A stretch of DNA of 64,000 nt from the NCBI GenBank assembly GCA_001600175.1, contig BCJC01000006.1, positions 1,801,973 through 1,865,972 of the forward strand, in the 5' to 3' direction. This DNA is from Erythrobasidium yunnanense (Eukaryota; Basidiomycota; Cystobasidiomycetes; Erythrobasidiales; Erythrobasidiaceae). Positions within the stretch are counted from its first letter, which is position 1. Each line of letters opens with the position of its first letter. The position numbers and the translations under genes are program-made. The notes under the pieces are model-generated. The model did no database searches and was not told the origin of the DNA. It worked only from the letters and a program-made list of their open reading frames with translations. Positions 11,011 to 22,086 of the stretch are shown one piece after another.

Positions 11011-12759
11011 ATGAAGAACTACTGGAAGCAGGAGGATGCGCACAAGACTGCGCTGGCCAACTTTGATGGCCACTTCTTTCTTCTGTGCATGTACGATAGA
11101 TTTCAAGGATGACATATCTTTCTTCATGGCGCAATAAGCTGATGCATCTCATAGGGGAACAGGCGTGTGTCTACTATCTTATGTCTCTCCCACCCTCCCT
11201 CCTCCTGATGCCCTGCTTGCTGTCCAGATCCTAGCTGTGAACCTCCAAGTGCTGCCCTGCCAATTCCCCGGCCTAGGAATACTCAGTATAATAGTCTGGC
11301 TACTCGACCTGGTTCTCTTCATCCTCATCACTGGCCTCTTCACGCTACGATGGATCTATTTCCCAGCTTCTACGCTCAAGATGTTCAGAGAGGAACCTGA
11401 ACAGACTGTATACCTATCAACTATCGCGATTAGCATAAGTACATTGTTGGAAATGACGGCGCTTGTGCTGGGGAAGACGTGGAAGGGTTGGGATATAGTC
11501 GTTATGGTGCGTGTTGATAAACATGCGTTGTAGTCATCGTGCTGATTTGGCTTTACTTTTGGTCTGAAGGTACTGTGGTACTGCGACGTAGCTATCTCAG
11601 TCATAGCTGTACTCGTTTCATACTGGTAAGCTGCACAAGGAACGGATTCCCCGTGTCTGCTGATTCGTCGCTTCTACTCATGCCGCAGGATAATGTTTCG
11701 AATGGAGCATGGTAAGCCAGCTACATTGGATATACCTGTACCTCTGTCACATTCCGACCATCTTACCTAATTTCCAGTGAAAGTACAGAATCTGCCCCCT
11801 ACAGCATTATATCCCGCTACCGGTAAGCAGCATCACCTCTTTCCGCGTATGCCGCTTACGCACATTCATCACCTTCTCTTTCTCTCTTCCCAGCCGTTCT
11901 ATCAACAGCCAGTTCCGGCTCCGTCGTGATCGCCTATTCCACCCTATCCGTGCGGGCATCACAGCCTATTCTTCTTCTCTCCATGATCCTCTTAGGGTTT
12001 GGGTTTTTCTTAGCGCTCGCTATACTGGCCAACTATACGAGCCGCTTGCTTCAGTCGCATACACCGCCTGCTGAGAAAGCTATGGCGAGCTTTATTCCGA
12101 TAGCTGCGTTATCTAATGCAGGGTACGCTGCTGTGTCTTTGGTGGGTCTCTCTCTCTCTCTCTGTCTTATAATTAGGATCAATCGGCTGAATTGGAGGGA
12201 GCTCGTAGGGCCGCCTAGCTGGACCATCACGAAATCTCTTTGCAGAGTACGGCCGCGGCTATTCCGCCAATGCGACAGTGGGACTTGCAATTTATGGCGC
12301 AGGGCTCTTCACATCTTTGGCGCTGTTCGGATTCGCGACCTACTGGATGCTGCTCAGCGTCTTCGTCGTCATAGACGATATCCGAAAAGCGCCTTTTACG
12401 TTAAACTACTGGAGCGCGCTATACCCCTTTGGTTTTTATGCACTACATTTGGGCCAATTGGCTATGGATTTCGACTCGCCGGCGTTCAGGACGCTAAGTA
12501 CGGCCTTCGTGATTATAGTAAGGCAGCACTTCATACTTGTACACGACATACAGGATCGAATACTGATAGTGATCGTCTCCATCCATAGCTACTTCTGTTC
12601 TGGCTCTTCTGCATGGGAATGACCATTCCCCGTCTAGTGACGGGAGAAATACCGCTAGCGGAAGCGGAGGAGAAAGCGACTTCTCGAGAAAGCTGGTCAG
12701 ACATGCAGGAGACGCTTGCTGCTGAGCGGCGCGAGCAGCAGGACTCGGAGAGTGCTTAA
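11011..12759 (+). CDS. Ssu1/TehA-type membrane transporter (sulfite efflux or dicarboxylate carrier)
   Basis: Multi-pass plasma-membrane carrier of the telluride-resistance/dicarboxylate transporter family, whose fungal members include the sulfite pump Ssu1 and malate permease Mae1. Many short introns. The start codon split join gives LCMGTGVCLLSY, matching the family signature after the first helix; later come QFPGLGILS, helices ending RWIYFPAS, the helix with SVIAVLVSYWIMFRMEH, and the last exons with YGRGYSANATVGLAIYGAG and LFWLFCMGMTIPR. Exon 1 is 11011-11090, exon 2 starts at 11155, and the last exon is about 12591-12759. About nine to ten hydrophobic segments are visible. One intron (11507-11569) would use an AAG acceptor. 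Substrate cannot be told from sequence; sulfite or a C4-dicarboxylate is likely. Confidence 0.8.
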
Positions 12760-13014
12760 CTAGATGGAATTAGATTGGATTAAAGAAGTGGGACAGTGTA
12801 GCTTTATTGTCATCTCACTAAAAGCATATAGAATGTTCTGCTACTCTGTGTTTTCTGTGTTTCTATAGCATTTCAGTGAAAGTACATGGCGCTACAGAAT
12901 ATTTGGATGTTCTGGACAATCTTGGTTTTTGAAATGACAGCGATATTCTTTCTTCTTCTCTCCTTCTCCACCGTGGCTGAATCCACATCTCTCCATCTCC
13001 CCATCCTTGTAAAG
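12760..13014. other. convergent 3' intergenic stretch
   Basis: Short interval between the transporter stop and the end of the DUF4326 relic on the other strand. It is T-rich with CTTTCTTCTTCTC near 12950-12960. No gene or structured element is seen. Confidence 0.4.
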
Positions 13015-13401
13015 CTACTTTGCTGAGTCTTTCTTGGCTATCAGCTCTTGTCGCCTTTTCTCAGTTTCTTCCTCAGTTTCCTCAGCAATTCTAGCTAATG
13101 TGTCTCCGTGACATCTTCTTGGAGCGCACCAGCACCCCAGTATCTTTCCCTTCAACTCCTGCTTAATCTGCGTTACGAAGGCGCGTTGTTTGCCCTCAAG
13201 CAGCCATTTTTCGTGCTCTTCGATTACTTCTGTGCGCTTTGCTTCGTTGTTCTGTTCATGTGGTGAGATTTTGAACTTGTTGCCATGAGGCGCGTCCTTC
13301 TGGGTCGGTGGACACGTTTAGGGCAGGGGAAAGCGACCAACGTAGACATCGTAGCCTGGCTATTTGCAGTGTACTACGGTAGTTGTGGCAGGTGTCGACA
13401 T
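13015..13401 (-). pseudogene. DUF4326 domain gene, apparently interrupted
   Basis: Read on the minus strand from ATG 13401, one frame contains the whole signature of the DUF4326 family: TTTVVHCK, PGYDVYVGR, APHGNKFKI, EEHEKWLLEGK, then ELKGKILGCWCAPRRCHGD and a charged C-terminus ending at TAG 13015-13017. The frame has a TAG at 13362-13360, between VVHCK and PGYDVYVGR at the position usually held by a polar residue, and a TAA at 13320-13318. The second stop could sit in a short intron (there is a CTAAAC branch-like site and CCCAG acceptor at its 3' end, about 13297), but no donor that keeps the YDVYVGR motif was found, and no intron removes the first stop. No ATG follows the second stop in frame. 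Either a host pseudogene, a sequence error, or unusual decoding. The family's function is unknown. Confidence 0.6.
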
Positions 13402-13774
13402 ATTTGCACTGCATGAAGAGGTCAGATACAGTAAGTCGGACAATAGGTGCTGTTAGCGTTCTAGTCAGCGCGCGTACGGTCAGGCTAGGATATGGGCAGA
13501 GTAGCAGAGAGTAAATTGAACAGAAATGGAATGGTTCACGACTGCCTTGCCTTGCCTTGACGAGGAGCTTGATTTATTGTGTTTCTCAAGCTCCGGCGTG
13601 CTGCTTTATAGCGTTTTCGCTTGGTAGGAGGAAGAGAAGCAGGAAGAGGAAGAGAAAGAGAAAGAGAAGTGTAATCTACTGTATTGCTCGAGCAAACTGG
13701 CGTTGTATGCATCGGTCAGTCGGTTGTGATTGCTGCTTGTTGACGTCTGAACAACACGCGAGTCCTACTTCAGT
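13402..13774. promoter_or_regulatory. upstream region of the Num1-type gene
   Basis: About 370 bases without a gene between the DUF4326 relic and the Num1-type start. It contains a purine tract of GGAAGAG/GAAAGA units at about 13627-13668, the only notable feature. Confidence 0.35.
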
Positions 13775-16700
13775 ATGGACATGGACAGCTCTTTCAAGTC
13801 ACCGCGTCCACCAGGGCGCAAGCGTAGCAGGAGCAGAGGGCTGTCAGTCTCAGCAGCGACAGCGACATCGACGTCGACGCGTGAAAACAACGACGAAAGT
13901 ACTGGCGAATTAACAACAAATGCGCTACTCAACAAGCTGGAAGGCCTACTGCTAGCGAAGAGCAACGAGATCCAACTGGCTGGAAGACTGGGAGAGGCAC
14001 TCCTCAATCAACAAGCTGAACTCGAAGCCAAAATAAGGGAACTCGAGAATGACCTGGCACAGGACGGGAACTCACGGTCGCAGCAACATCGTAATAACAA
14101 TCAACACTACAGCCTCACTGATACCAGCGACGACGAGAGTATCGTCAATGGCGAAGTAAAGGAGAAACTCCATGCTCTAGAGGAGGAACTGCAGCGATGG
14201 GATAGGGACAATGGAGCATTGTATAACAGAGCAGGCTTGACTGCGAGCTCAGATGCAGCTGAGGCAACCCTGGGAATGGCCCGACAGGTAAGGGCGACCA
14301 ACAACGCGTCCCCGAGAGTCCAACAATTCACTGACGTCGAATAACAGCATTCACGCCCAAGCACACCTCCTCCACCGCTTCCTACATCCACAAACTACAG
14401 CGGCGATAACGTCCCCTCCAACTCTCTGCCCGAGACCGCAATGATGTCCCCATCAGCCTCAGCTTCGCGTAGGCAGAGGAATGCGCAACACCGAGCAAAC
14501 GACATCGAATTTGCAACCGAGATAGGGCAGTCACTGCTCACTGAAGTCCGGCGGCTTCAGGCACTTCTGACCGAGCGGGATGCGCAGATCAGTGCCCAGA
14601 AGATTGAGAAAGAAGGCATGGAGCGCTCCATGGAGAGTATGATAAACAGCCAGAAGAGCGTAGAAGAGTCTCTTGATAAGTACAGAGAGGAGAACTGGAA
14701 CCTCGAAGTCCGTAATCAAGAGATCTCAACTCAATTATCTGAACTCTCGTCCAATTTCAGTAAGATAGATGCGGAGAGAGCTAGAGTAGCGAAGGAGTTG
14801 GCGAGTACGAGGGAATACCTCGATACGCAGAAAGTGGAGAGTGAAAGACTCACTACACAAGTTGAAAGCATGAAGAACCGCCATGAGACAGATATGGCGA
14901 ATATGCGAAGGACGACAGCGGGTCTTCAGCGAGAGAAGCTGGATCTACAGACTTCTCTAGAGACAGCGCGGAAGGAGATCGATGTCCGCACGAGAGGCAT
15001 AAGACGCTCCGTCTCAGCTGCTTCTGGCGTCAATGTCCTTTCGCAAGGCGATTCCTCGCTACTTGGCCATGGAGACGCGGCAGATGCCGATATGGGCATC
15101 AAAGAAGAAGAAGAGGGCGATGAAGATGTCTTTGGAACCAATCGAAGAGCCACCCTCGGTGGGACAGGCCGCAAGAACATCGATCCGCAATTCGATTCTC
15201 CAGGAGCTGGGACAGGCTTTGATTCACCTTCCAATCGCTTATCAGAGAATGAGCGACTCGCTCATGCCCAGAAGACTATTCAGACATTACGCGCAGCTCT
15301 GATGAGAGAGAAAGAAGCAAAGATGGACTTGAAGCGGAAACTTGGAGGAGGTGGGAAGAGCAAAGCTGGAGACATAGACGAAGAGATCCACGATGATGAA
15401 GATGAGGATGAGCTCGACGATATACTGGACAATAGCCTGGAGTACGAAGATGAGAACGACGAGAACCAGCCTGAGAAACGAAGGCGTACACTTATGGCGA
15501 CTTCTTCTGGAAGAAGAGGTAGAGGAAGAGGAAGAGGTGCACTTCGTGGTGGTTTACCTGTCAGAAGAGGAAGCCTGCTCGGTCGCCCACCTAGAGGAAC
15601 ACAGCCCTCCCGTCTTTCTTCAGAAGTGCACAGCGATGTCTACGAACAAGAAGATGGAGCTTCAATCATCGAGCATGATATCTCAATGGACAGTGAAGAT
15701 CAAGATCAAGAAGAAGAAGAGGAACTCGCTTCATTCCGCTCGCAAGGGTTCGACGATGAACGAGCTGCTCTCAGAGCTTCGCAAGGCAGTCTAGCAGGCA
15801 TGGATCCAGCTTTTTTAGACATACTTCCACAATCATCATCTAGCGGAACTATCTCTGGCTCTGGCAGCGGCGCAGTAGCGAGACAGACTTCACTGGGCTC
15901 GCTTTTGAAGAACAATCGACCGACTTCTTCTATCTACGCGAATGACTTCAGTCTATCTGGACTGCAGGACGAGCAGGAAGTACTGGCTGCTGCGAAGCCG
16001 GAAATGAAAGATGTGGAAACCATGACGGACGAGGACCAGACGCCTGTCTTGCTATCTAAGATAGAGCAGTTGGAGAAAGCGGCTATACTGGCGCAACAAG
16101 CTGCACTGGCTACACCAAACGGGCATACAGAGCAGATATCTACGCTCACGAATGAGCATCAGCGAGATCGCTCGGCATTTGCAGACAAGGAGCAGGAGCT
16201 GCAAAGCCAGCTCGAGAAACTGCGCAAGGAGATGGAAGACTCTCGCACCAGCTCTGCACAAGCACTGGGAGCTGCGCATACTGAGCGGAGAGGCATCGAG
16301 TCGCAGCATGCCGCCTTGTCCGCTGAGTATGAAGCCGCCAAGCGCTCTCACGCTCAAGCTGGAGAAGAAGCTACTTCCAAACATCGAGATCTGCAGCAGC
16401 GCGTCGATGCTTTGCTTGCAGAAGCTACGCAGATGCAGGACAACATCGCTGCCCTTCAGAAAGTTTCGAAGGAGAAAGAAAATGACTTATCGACTCAATT
16501 AGCGAAAGTCCAGGAAGAGCTGTCAGAAACGCAGCGCCAACATACAGCTGCTGCTGACGAGGGCAAGAAACGAGAAGAGCAGCTGTCTAGCCGAATTGTC
16601 GGCCTCACGTCAGATCTCGATAATGCAAGTGCAGCTGCCACGGCTCTTGCTGCGAATCACAAGACTCAGCAGACGCAGCTTGAAGCAGAGCTAGCGAAAC

Positions 16701-19700
16701 TACAGCAAGAGTTACAGGAAGGTAAAGCAGAAGCAAGCAAGAACGAGGCAGATCTCCGTTCGCAGGCGCAAGCGGCTCGGGACCAGAACGCCCTTCTGCT
16801 CCAGGAGAGTACGGAGCAGACGACTGCTCTGAAGGACAAGCTTGCAGCGATGGAAGCTGAGGCTGAGCGGATCAAGCTAAGCGCCGCTAGCGATGCGACT
16901 CTCGCTGTCAAGGAACAGGATGGCCTAAAGGAACAAATACAATCACTTCAAGCGGAGCTTGAAGGCAGCAAGTCAGCAGCCCGTCAAGCGCAATCGCAGT
17001 TCGCAGCACGTATCGAAGAACTGCAAAAGCAGCACAATGATGCGCTTCAGGCCGGTTCTGCGAGAGAAGGGAAGCTGAATGAGCAGATCGCGGAGCTGAA
17101 GAAGTCAGGTGAAGCGGCCGCAGCGCTAGCTCTTGCTGCTGAGCTAGCTGTTAAAGCCAAGCTGGATACACTGTCTCGAGAATTCCAGGAGGCGCATGAT
17201 GCGCATTCTTCAGAGAAATCTGGGCTCGGAGGGCAGATCGATTCGCTTTCTCGAGATCTGGACAATGCCAAGTCTGCGGCTAGCCTTAAGGAAGATCAGC
17301 TCAATAAGCGTATCGAACAACTTGTCAAGCGAGCTGAAGAAGCGAATCAAGCTTCTCAAGCTTCGGAGGGCGATCTCCAGAAGCAGATTCTCAGACTTCA
17401 TCAAGACTCCGATGAAGCGAGTGCAGCTGCTTTGGCGAAAGAGGAAGAACTCAGGAAACAGCTCTTGGAAGCACGAAAGGCCGCAGCAGATGCACAGGGC
17501 AGCGCAAAGGCGACAGAGGAGGATCTGAGGAGACAATTGGCGCGCTTGCCAGCACAATCGACCGAGTCTGCTGCTTCATTCGCGCAGAAAGAGGCGAAGC
17601 TCAACAAGCGTATCGACGACCTCACTGCACAGATAGCATCTCTGCTCGAACAGCTGAAGACACAAGAACAAGCCAAGCTGGACGAGGCTGCCAGACTTCG
17701 AAGCGAGCTCGAGACACTCACTACCTCTTCACGTAGCGAGACAACGACTCTGCAAGACAAGATCACCGCTCTGACGAGCCAGAACGAGCAAGCGAGCAAG
17801 GAGTCTCAGGGTAGGATAGCAGGTCTGGAAAGCGATCTCGAAGCGAGCAAGAAGCTCCATGAAGAAATTGTGTCTACGAAGGTAACACTTGAACAAGGCT
17901 TGCAGGCACGAATCGCTGCTCTGCTTGCAGAGTCAGCGGAGAAGGACCGCGCTTTCGGCATTAGGGAACAGGAGCTGTCCACGCAAGCTGCACAGCGACA
18001 ACAGGAGCTCGAAGAGCAGCGCAAACAAGCTGTAGAAGCTGCTCAAGCGAGAGAGGCAGAATTGCTGTCGCGTCTTACTACACTGGAGAAGGAGGCCCAG
18101 GATGCCAAACTTTCTAGAGAGGCTGCTCTTATGGAACATCAGTCGAAATTGGATGCTCTGTCCCGAGCTAAAGAGCAGGCACAGCGGAGAGCCTCGGAGA
18201 AGCATGATGACCTGAGCCGACAGCTTTCGAACCTGCAGGAGCAGCACAACTCGGCTCAACAAGCCGCGAACGCGCAGCATACGACCAACCAGCATCGTAT
18301 TCATGAGCTAGAAGCAGCCGCCGCTGGACTAGCAGCATCTCATGCTGCCTTTGAGAAGGAGCTTAGCGATTCTCTGTCAAAGAAGACTGAAGAGCACGAG
18401 GATGCCCGGCAGGCAGCACTCGAGCTTGAGCAACTCCTTCGAAGAGAGATTGAAGATCTGAAGCAGGCTGCTGCTGCTGCTAAAGTCTCGACAGCTGAGC
18501 AGAGTGTCATGACAGATTCCCGTAAGTCGTTCAGCCCCAGTCACCCAATTTTCCCAAGCGCTGACCGCCTTGTCACAGCCGAACGATCTGGAGCGGAGAA
18601 TACGACTGTCTACTTGTCAGGCATGAGTAGTACGGCTCCAGAAGAGGATGCCACCATGCCTACTATGGAGTCTGTGCCACAATTTGCGGTTCCCCAAGCT
18701 GGACCCAGCACATTTGTCCGATCCTCCAGCGTCGCCGGCTCACTTGCAGATGACAGCTCCATCGCCCCGTCATTCAAGTCGTTCTCTCGTACGCAAAACA
18801 CAGACTACGACACTGCTACTGAGACAGAAGGCGACTTTGAGGATGCTCGCGAGACAATGGCGACCTTCGATGGTATCGGCGGTCTCTCAAATGCCTCGCA
18901 CTCTACTATCCTCCACAGCAGAAATGCGGACAGCGATCAAGAAAGCGAGTTTGGTGGTAGTCTGCAAGCGACACCTCGCTACCCTGGCAAGCGTCGAGCA
19001 AGAGAACCCACGATCACCAAAGAGATGGGTACTAGTCCTGTACAGCCGCCGAAGCCCGTCGCGCCTATAATGATCGACATAGCTGTACAGACCGACGACC
19101 TCCCTCTACCTTCACCTACGTACACAGACAATCAGCGTATGTCCGTCGCTATTTTCGGTCAGCCTTTGGCAGGTCGTACTGCTGCCCATTCCGATACAGC
19201 TGCTCCTGCTGGTCCAGTCATCCTCGAAAATACAGTCACGCCATTGGCCTCCTCCGCTTCTAGTGTGACTGAAAGCGATTTTGTACCATCCGCGCAAATA
19301 GCGGAACCTGAAAAGCCTCGTCCAAAGATGTCGATCCCACCTCCGCCCGCAGGTGCGCCTCCTAAGGATGCACTTCGTCTATCTACCACACCTGCTTTCC
19401 GACCACCTCGTCCTACATCACCTCCTCCGCCCGAGCTGCTACAACGAGCTCAGACACCTACCTTCCTTGCTCCAAGCACTATCTCTCGCAAGCGGTCTTC
19501 CGCGAGCGACGGCACTAGCAGCATCCTGTTCAACACTCCAGGCCAAAGAGACCCGAATGCTAGGGGTACTATGCCATTTCAACGCAACGAAGCTAGTTTT
19601 GGCGCTTCACCTGCTCCCTTACCTCATCATCGTCCGGCCTCTTCGCAGAGTCACTATCCTCAAACAAGAGCTACAGCATCAGCTGCGCAGCTGCGTAGCT

Positions 19701-21466
19701 CAGGGACAACTATTCGGTATCAAGCTGCTTCGTCAGGTCCATCAGACATGACCGAGTTTGGAGGCAGGCCAGGCGCCATGACACCTATCAACCAGATGAA
19801 GATGCCTCCTAACAGGCATGGCTCCACTCAGAGACGAAAGAGCAGACCCATGTCTTCCGCTGCGTCTGTCTCGAGTGCAGGCAGCAGTGCTCACTCGCGC
19901 AAGCTATCTATGGCTTCTTCGCGAACAAGCGAGGCTGGCGAAGAAGAAGACGAAGCTACTGGATTGCCTACGCCTGGAGGCACGCGTGCAAGACGAGCTA
20001 TGGCTGGACCAGCTGCCTTCCACGGCTCGACAGACCCAGCTGTCATTCATGCCATCACGCAGACTATGATAGGAGAGTTCCTCTTCAAGTATACACGCGG
20101 TACGTTTTCGAAGGAGACGTCCGACTCCAAGAGACATCAGCGATACGTCTGGATCCATCCATACACAAAGACGCTGTATTGGACGACAGCCGACCCGAAC
20201 AGAGTCGATGTCAACCAGTCTAAGAGCAAGAGTGGTGAGTGATATGTTCTCTGCTTGTCAGGACTTTACTGACTCCTGGAACATAGTCTTCATCGCTGCG
20301 GTCCGGACAGAAAAGGATACAAACCCCAACCCACCTGCGCTATACCAGACCAGCATCATCGTATCTACGGTCGGCAGAGAGATTAAGCTTACAGCGCCCA
20401 CCAAGGAACGCCATGACATGTGGCTACTTGTGAGACTAGAACCAGCTCGAGATGATGGAGGTCGAAGCTGATGCATTACATGTTTTCTCAGGCCATGAAT
20501 TATCTTCTGTCCAGACCAGATGACGACAAGAAATCGGCGGCTGGACCAGAGACTCCGTCCAGCGGCAGATTCAGTAGTCTGGGTAAATCCGTGACGAGAT
20601 CAGCGTCTTCCTTTCGTTTCCGCGGCAAAAGCGATCCTCTGACACCAGCACAAGCTACTAGTCCAAGCAAGTCGACCGTAGTACCTGCCAACCGCAACAA
20701 GGGCAAAGAGGTAGAAAGCCTCGATCAGCTTACTGCAAAGAGCAGAGGAGCCGGCGCACAGAATGCCAGCAGCAGCAGCAGCAAGCTGTATCATCATGAA
20801 TCAGTCTCTGAACCTCGCTTGACGCCCAAGCCTAGCAAGCGCAAGATGTCATCAAGCACAAACCCTAGCGTCCTGTATAAGCGAAGCGACACACCTGCTG
20901 CGGAGTATGAGAACTACATAGCGGAGTTTGGCTCTCCTCGCAGCGTACGAAGCTATAGACCAAGTAGTAGGATGAGCATGGCCGGCAACATCGTTGCTGA
21001 CGAAAGTCTGGAGATCATCGATAGGAAAGATGCTCTAGGTGCGGAAGGTGCGCCTGATGGCTACGAAGGGCTAGAGAACGTACGTGCATGCTGCAATGGC
21101 GAGCACGATGTCGGTAGGCTGTCTGCTGCACGGCGGCACAGTCACGCTCATCACCATCATCACGGACCCTCTGGCAAGCAGTCCCAAGCAGGATCCACGT
21201 CAGCTGGCTCCTTCCACACCGCCAGCAGGAACGGATCTGTTGCAAGTCGAGCAAGTAGTCGTCTAAGTCGCTTTGAAGCTCCTCCCCCGCTTCCAAGCCT
21301 ACTTCCGACTATGGCCGCTAACTTCACTCTACACCACGCTGCGGCGAAAGACAAGGAAGCTGTGACGCCTCGCTCGAAAGGTGCGAGCGATGAGCCGAGC
21401 AGCCCTACTTTGCGAGCGCGTTCTCTGAGCAGTACTTTGCGTCGGAAGAGTGTGGCAAAGTCGTGA
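13775..21466 (+). CDS. Num1/ApsA-type cortical anchor: coiled coil plus C-terminal PH domain
   Basis: Large cortical protein that in yeast (Num1) and Aspergillus (ApsA) binds the plasma membrane and anchors dynein and mitochondria, positioning nuclei. Five exons: 13775-14287, 14348-18521, 18579-20234, 20287-20429 and 20492-21466, 2,486 codons. Residues about 30-280 contain the conserved N-terminal pair of short coiled coils, with DIEFATEIGQSLLTEVRRLQ matching the ApsA region. A very long heptad-rich coiled coil rich in Glu, Gln, Lys and Ala spans roughly residues 740-1570, followed by a Ser/Pro-rich linker. The C-terminal PH domain is split by two introns: EFLFKYTRGTF, RYVWIHPYTKTLYW, PPALYQTSIIV, REIKLTAPTKERHDMWL, AMNYLL. 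The tail contains an acidic-poor His-rich run. The 57-base intron 18522-18578 has no stop and is a multiple of three, so retention would still give protein. Confidence 0.92.
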
Positions 21467-22086
21467 TATTGGCGTAGCTTTTGGACTGAGGACACGAAGT
21501 CTAAGCTGGCATGAATGAACGTTGTTATTGTAGTAGTGTTGCTGTAACTATCGTAGATATATCTATCATGTCGAGCCGGTGCCCTTATACGTAATGTTTG
21601 CATCACTCAGCTGGCTCTCTCCTCCGCTCAACTCAAGCTCAGAGAGAGGGAAAACACCCAAATTCAGGTCGCAGCGCAAAGCTGCACGAAGCAAACAGCA
21701 AAGTAACGTCGTAACAGAGAAACAGCAAACAACAAGCAGAAAACAGCGTCGAAAGACGGTGATTTGTATCGATATCTGGTGAGTTCTCGCTGCAGGCCGA
21801 AAGCGGGAATTGGGCAGCTGACATTTGCAAAAACAGGTGTCCGAATGCGCTACACCCTCTTCATCGATACTACAATCACCATCTGAACACGCTGTCCTTT
21901 CTGCATTTCCCCCCGTCCTTGAAAGAATCAACCAAATCCGAGCAATTCTACCCGCATTAAAAGATAAGAATCCTCAAGACAAACAAACATCAACAAAGAC
22001 TATATACGTGTAGCATACAATATATACAGATCTCACAAACTGGCCTGTAGCCCCAGATCCCCGCCGATCCCTGAACAACTTCCAAC
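21467..22086. promoter_or_regulatory. intergenic region with a probable 5' UTR intron of the white-collar gene
   Basis: About 620 bases without coding sequence. At 21779-21836 there is a well-formed intron-like stretch (donor GTGAGT, acceptor AAACAG, 58 bases) in the leader of the downstream gene. The flanks are A/C-rich with many CAAACA-type repeats, typical of fungal 5' UTRs. No boxes were recognised. Confidence 0.45.

Noticed and set aside
14107-18304. Long minus-strand open frames opposite the Num1-type gene
   Set aside because: They are Ser/Leu/Ala-rich mirror images of the coiled-coil codons on the plus strand, with no domain.
21139-21165. His run in the Num1-type C-terminus as an engineered tag
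   Set aside because: It is made of mixed CAT/CAC codons within natural low-complexity sequence, and similar His clusters occur in the aquaporin gene.
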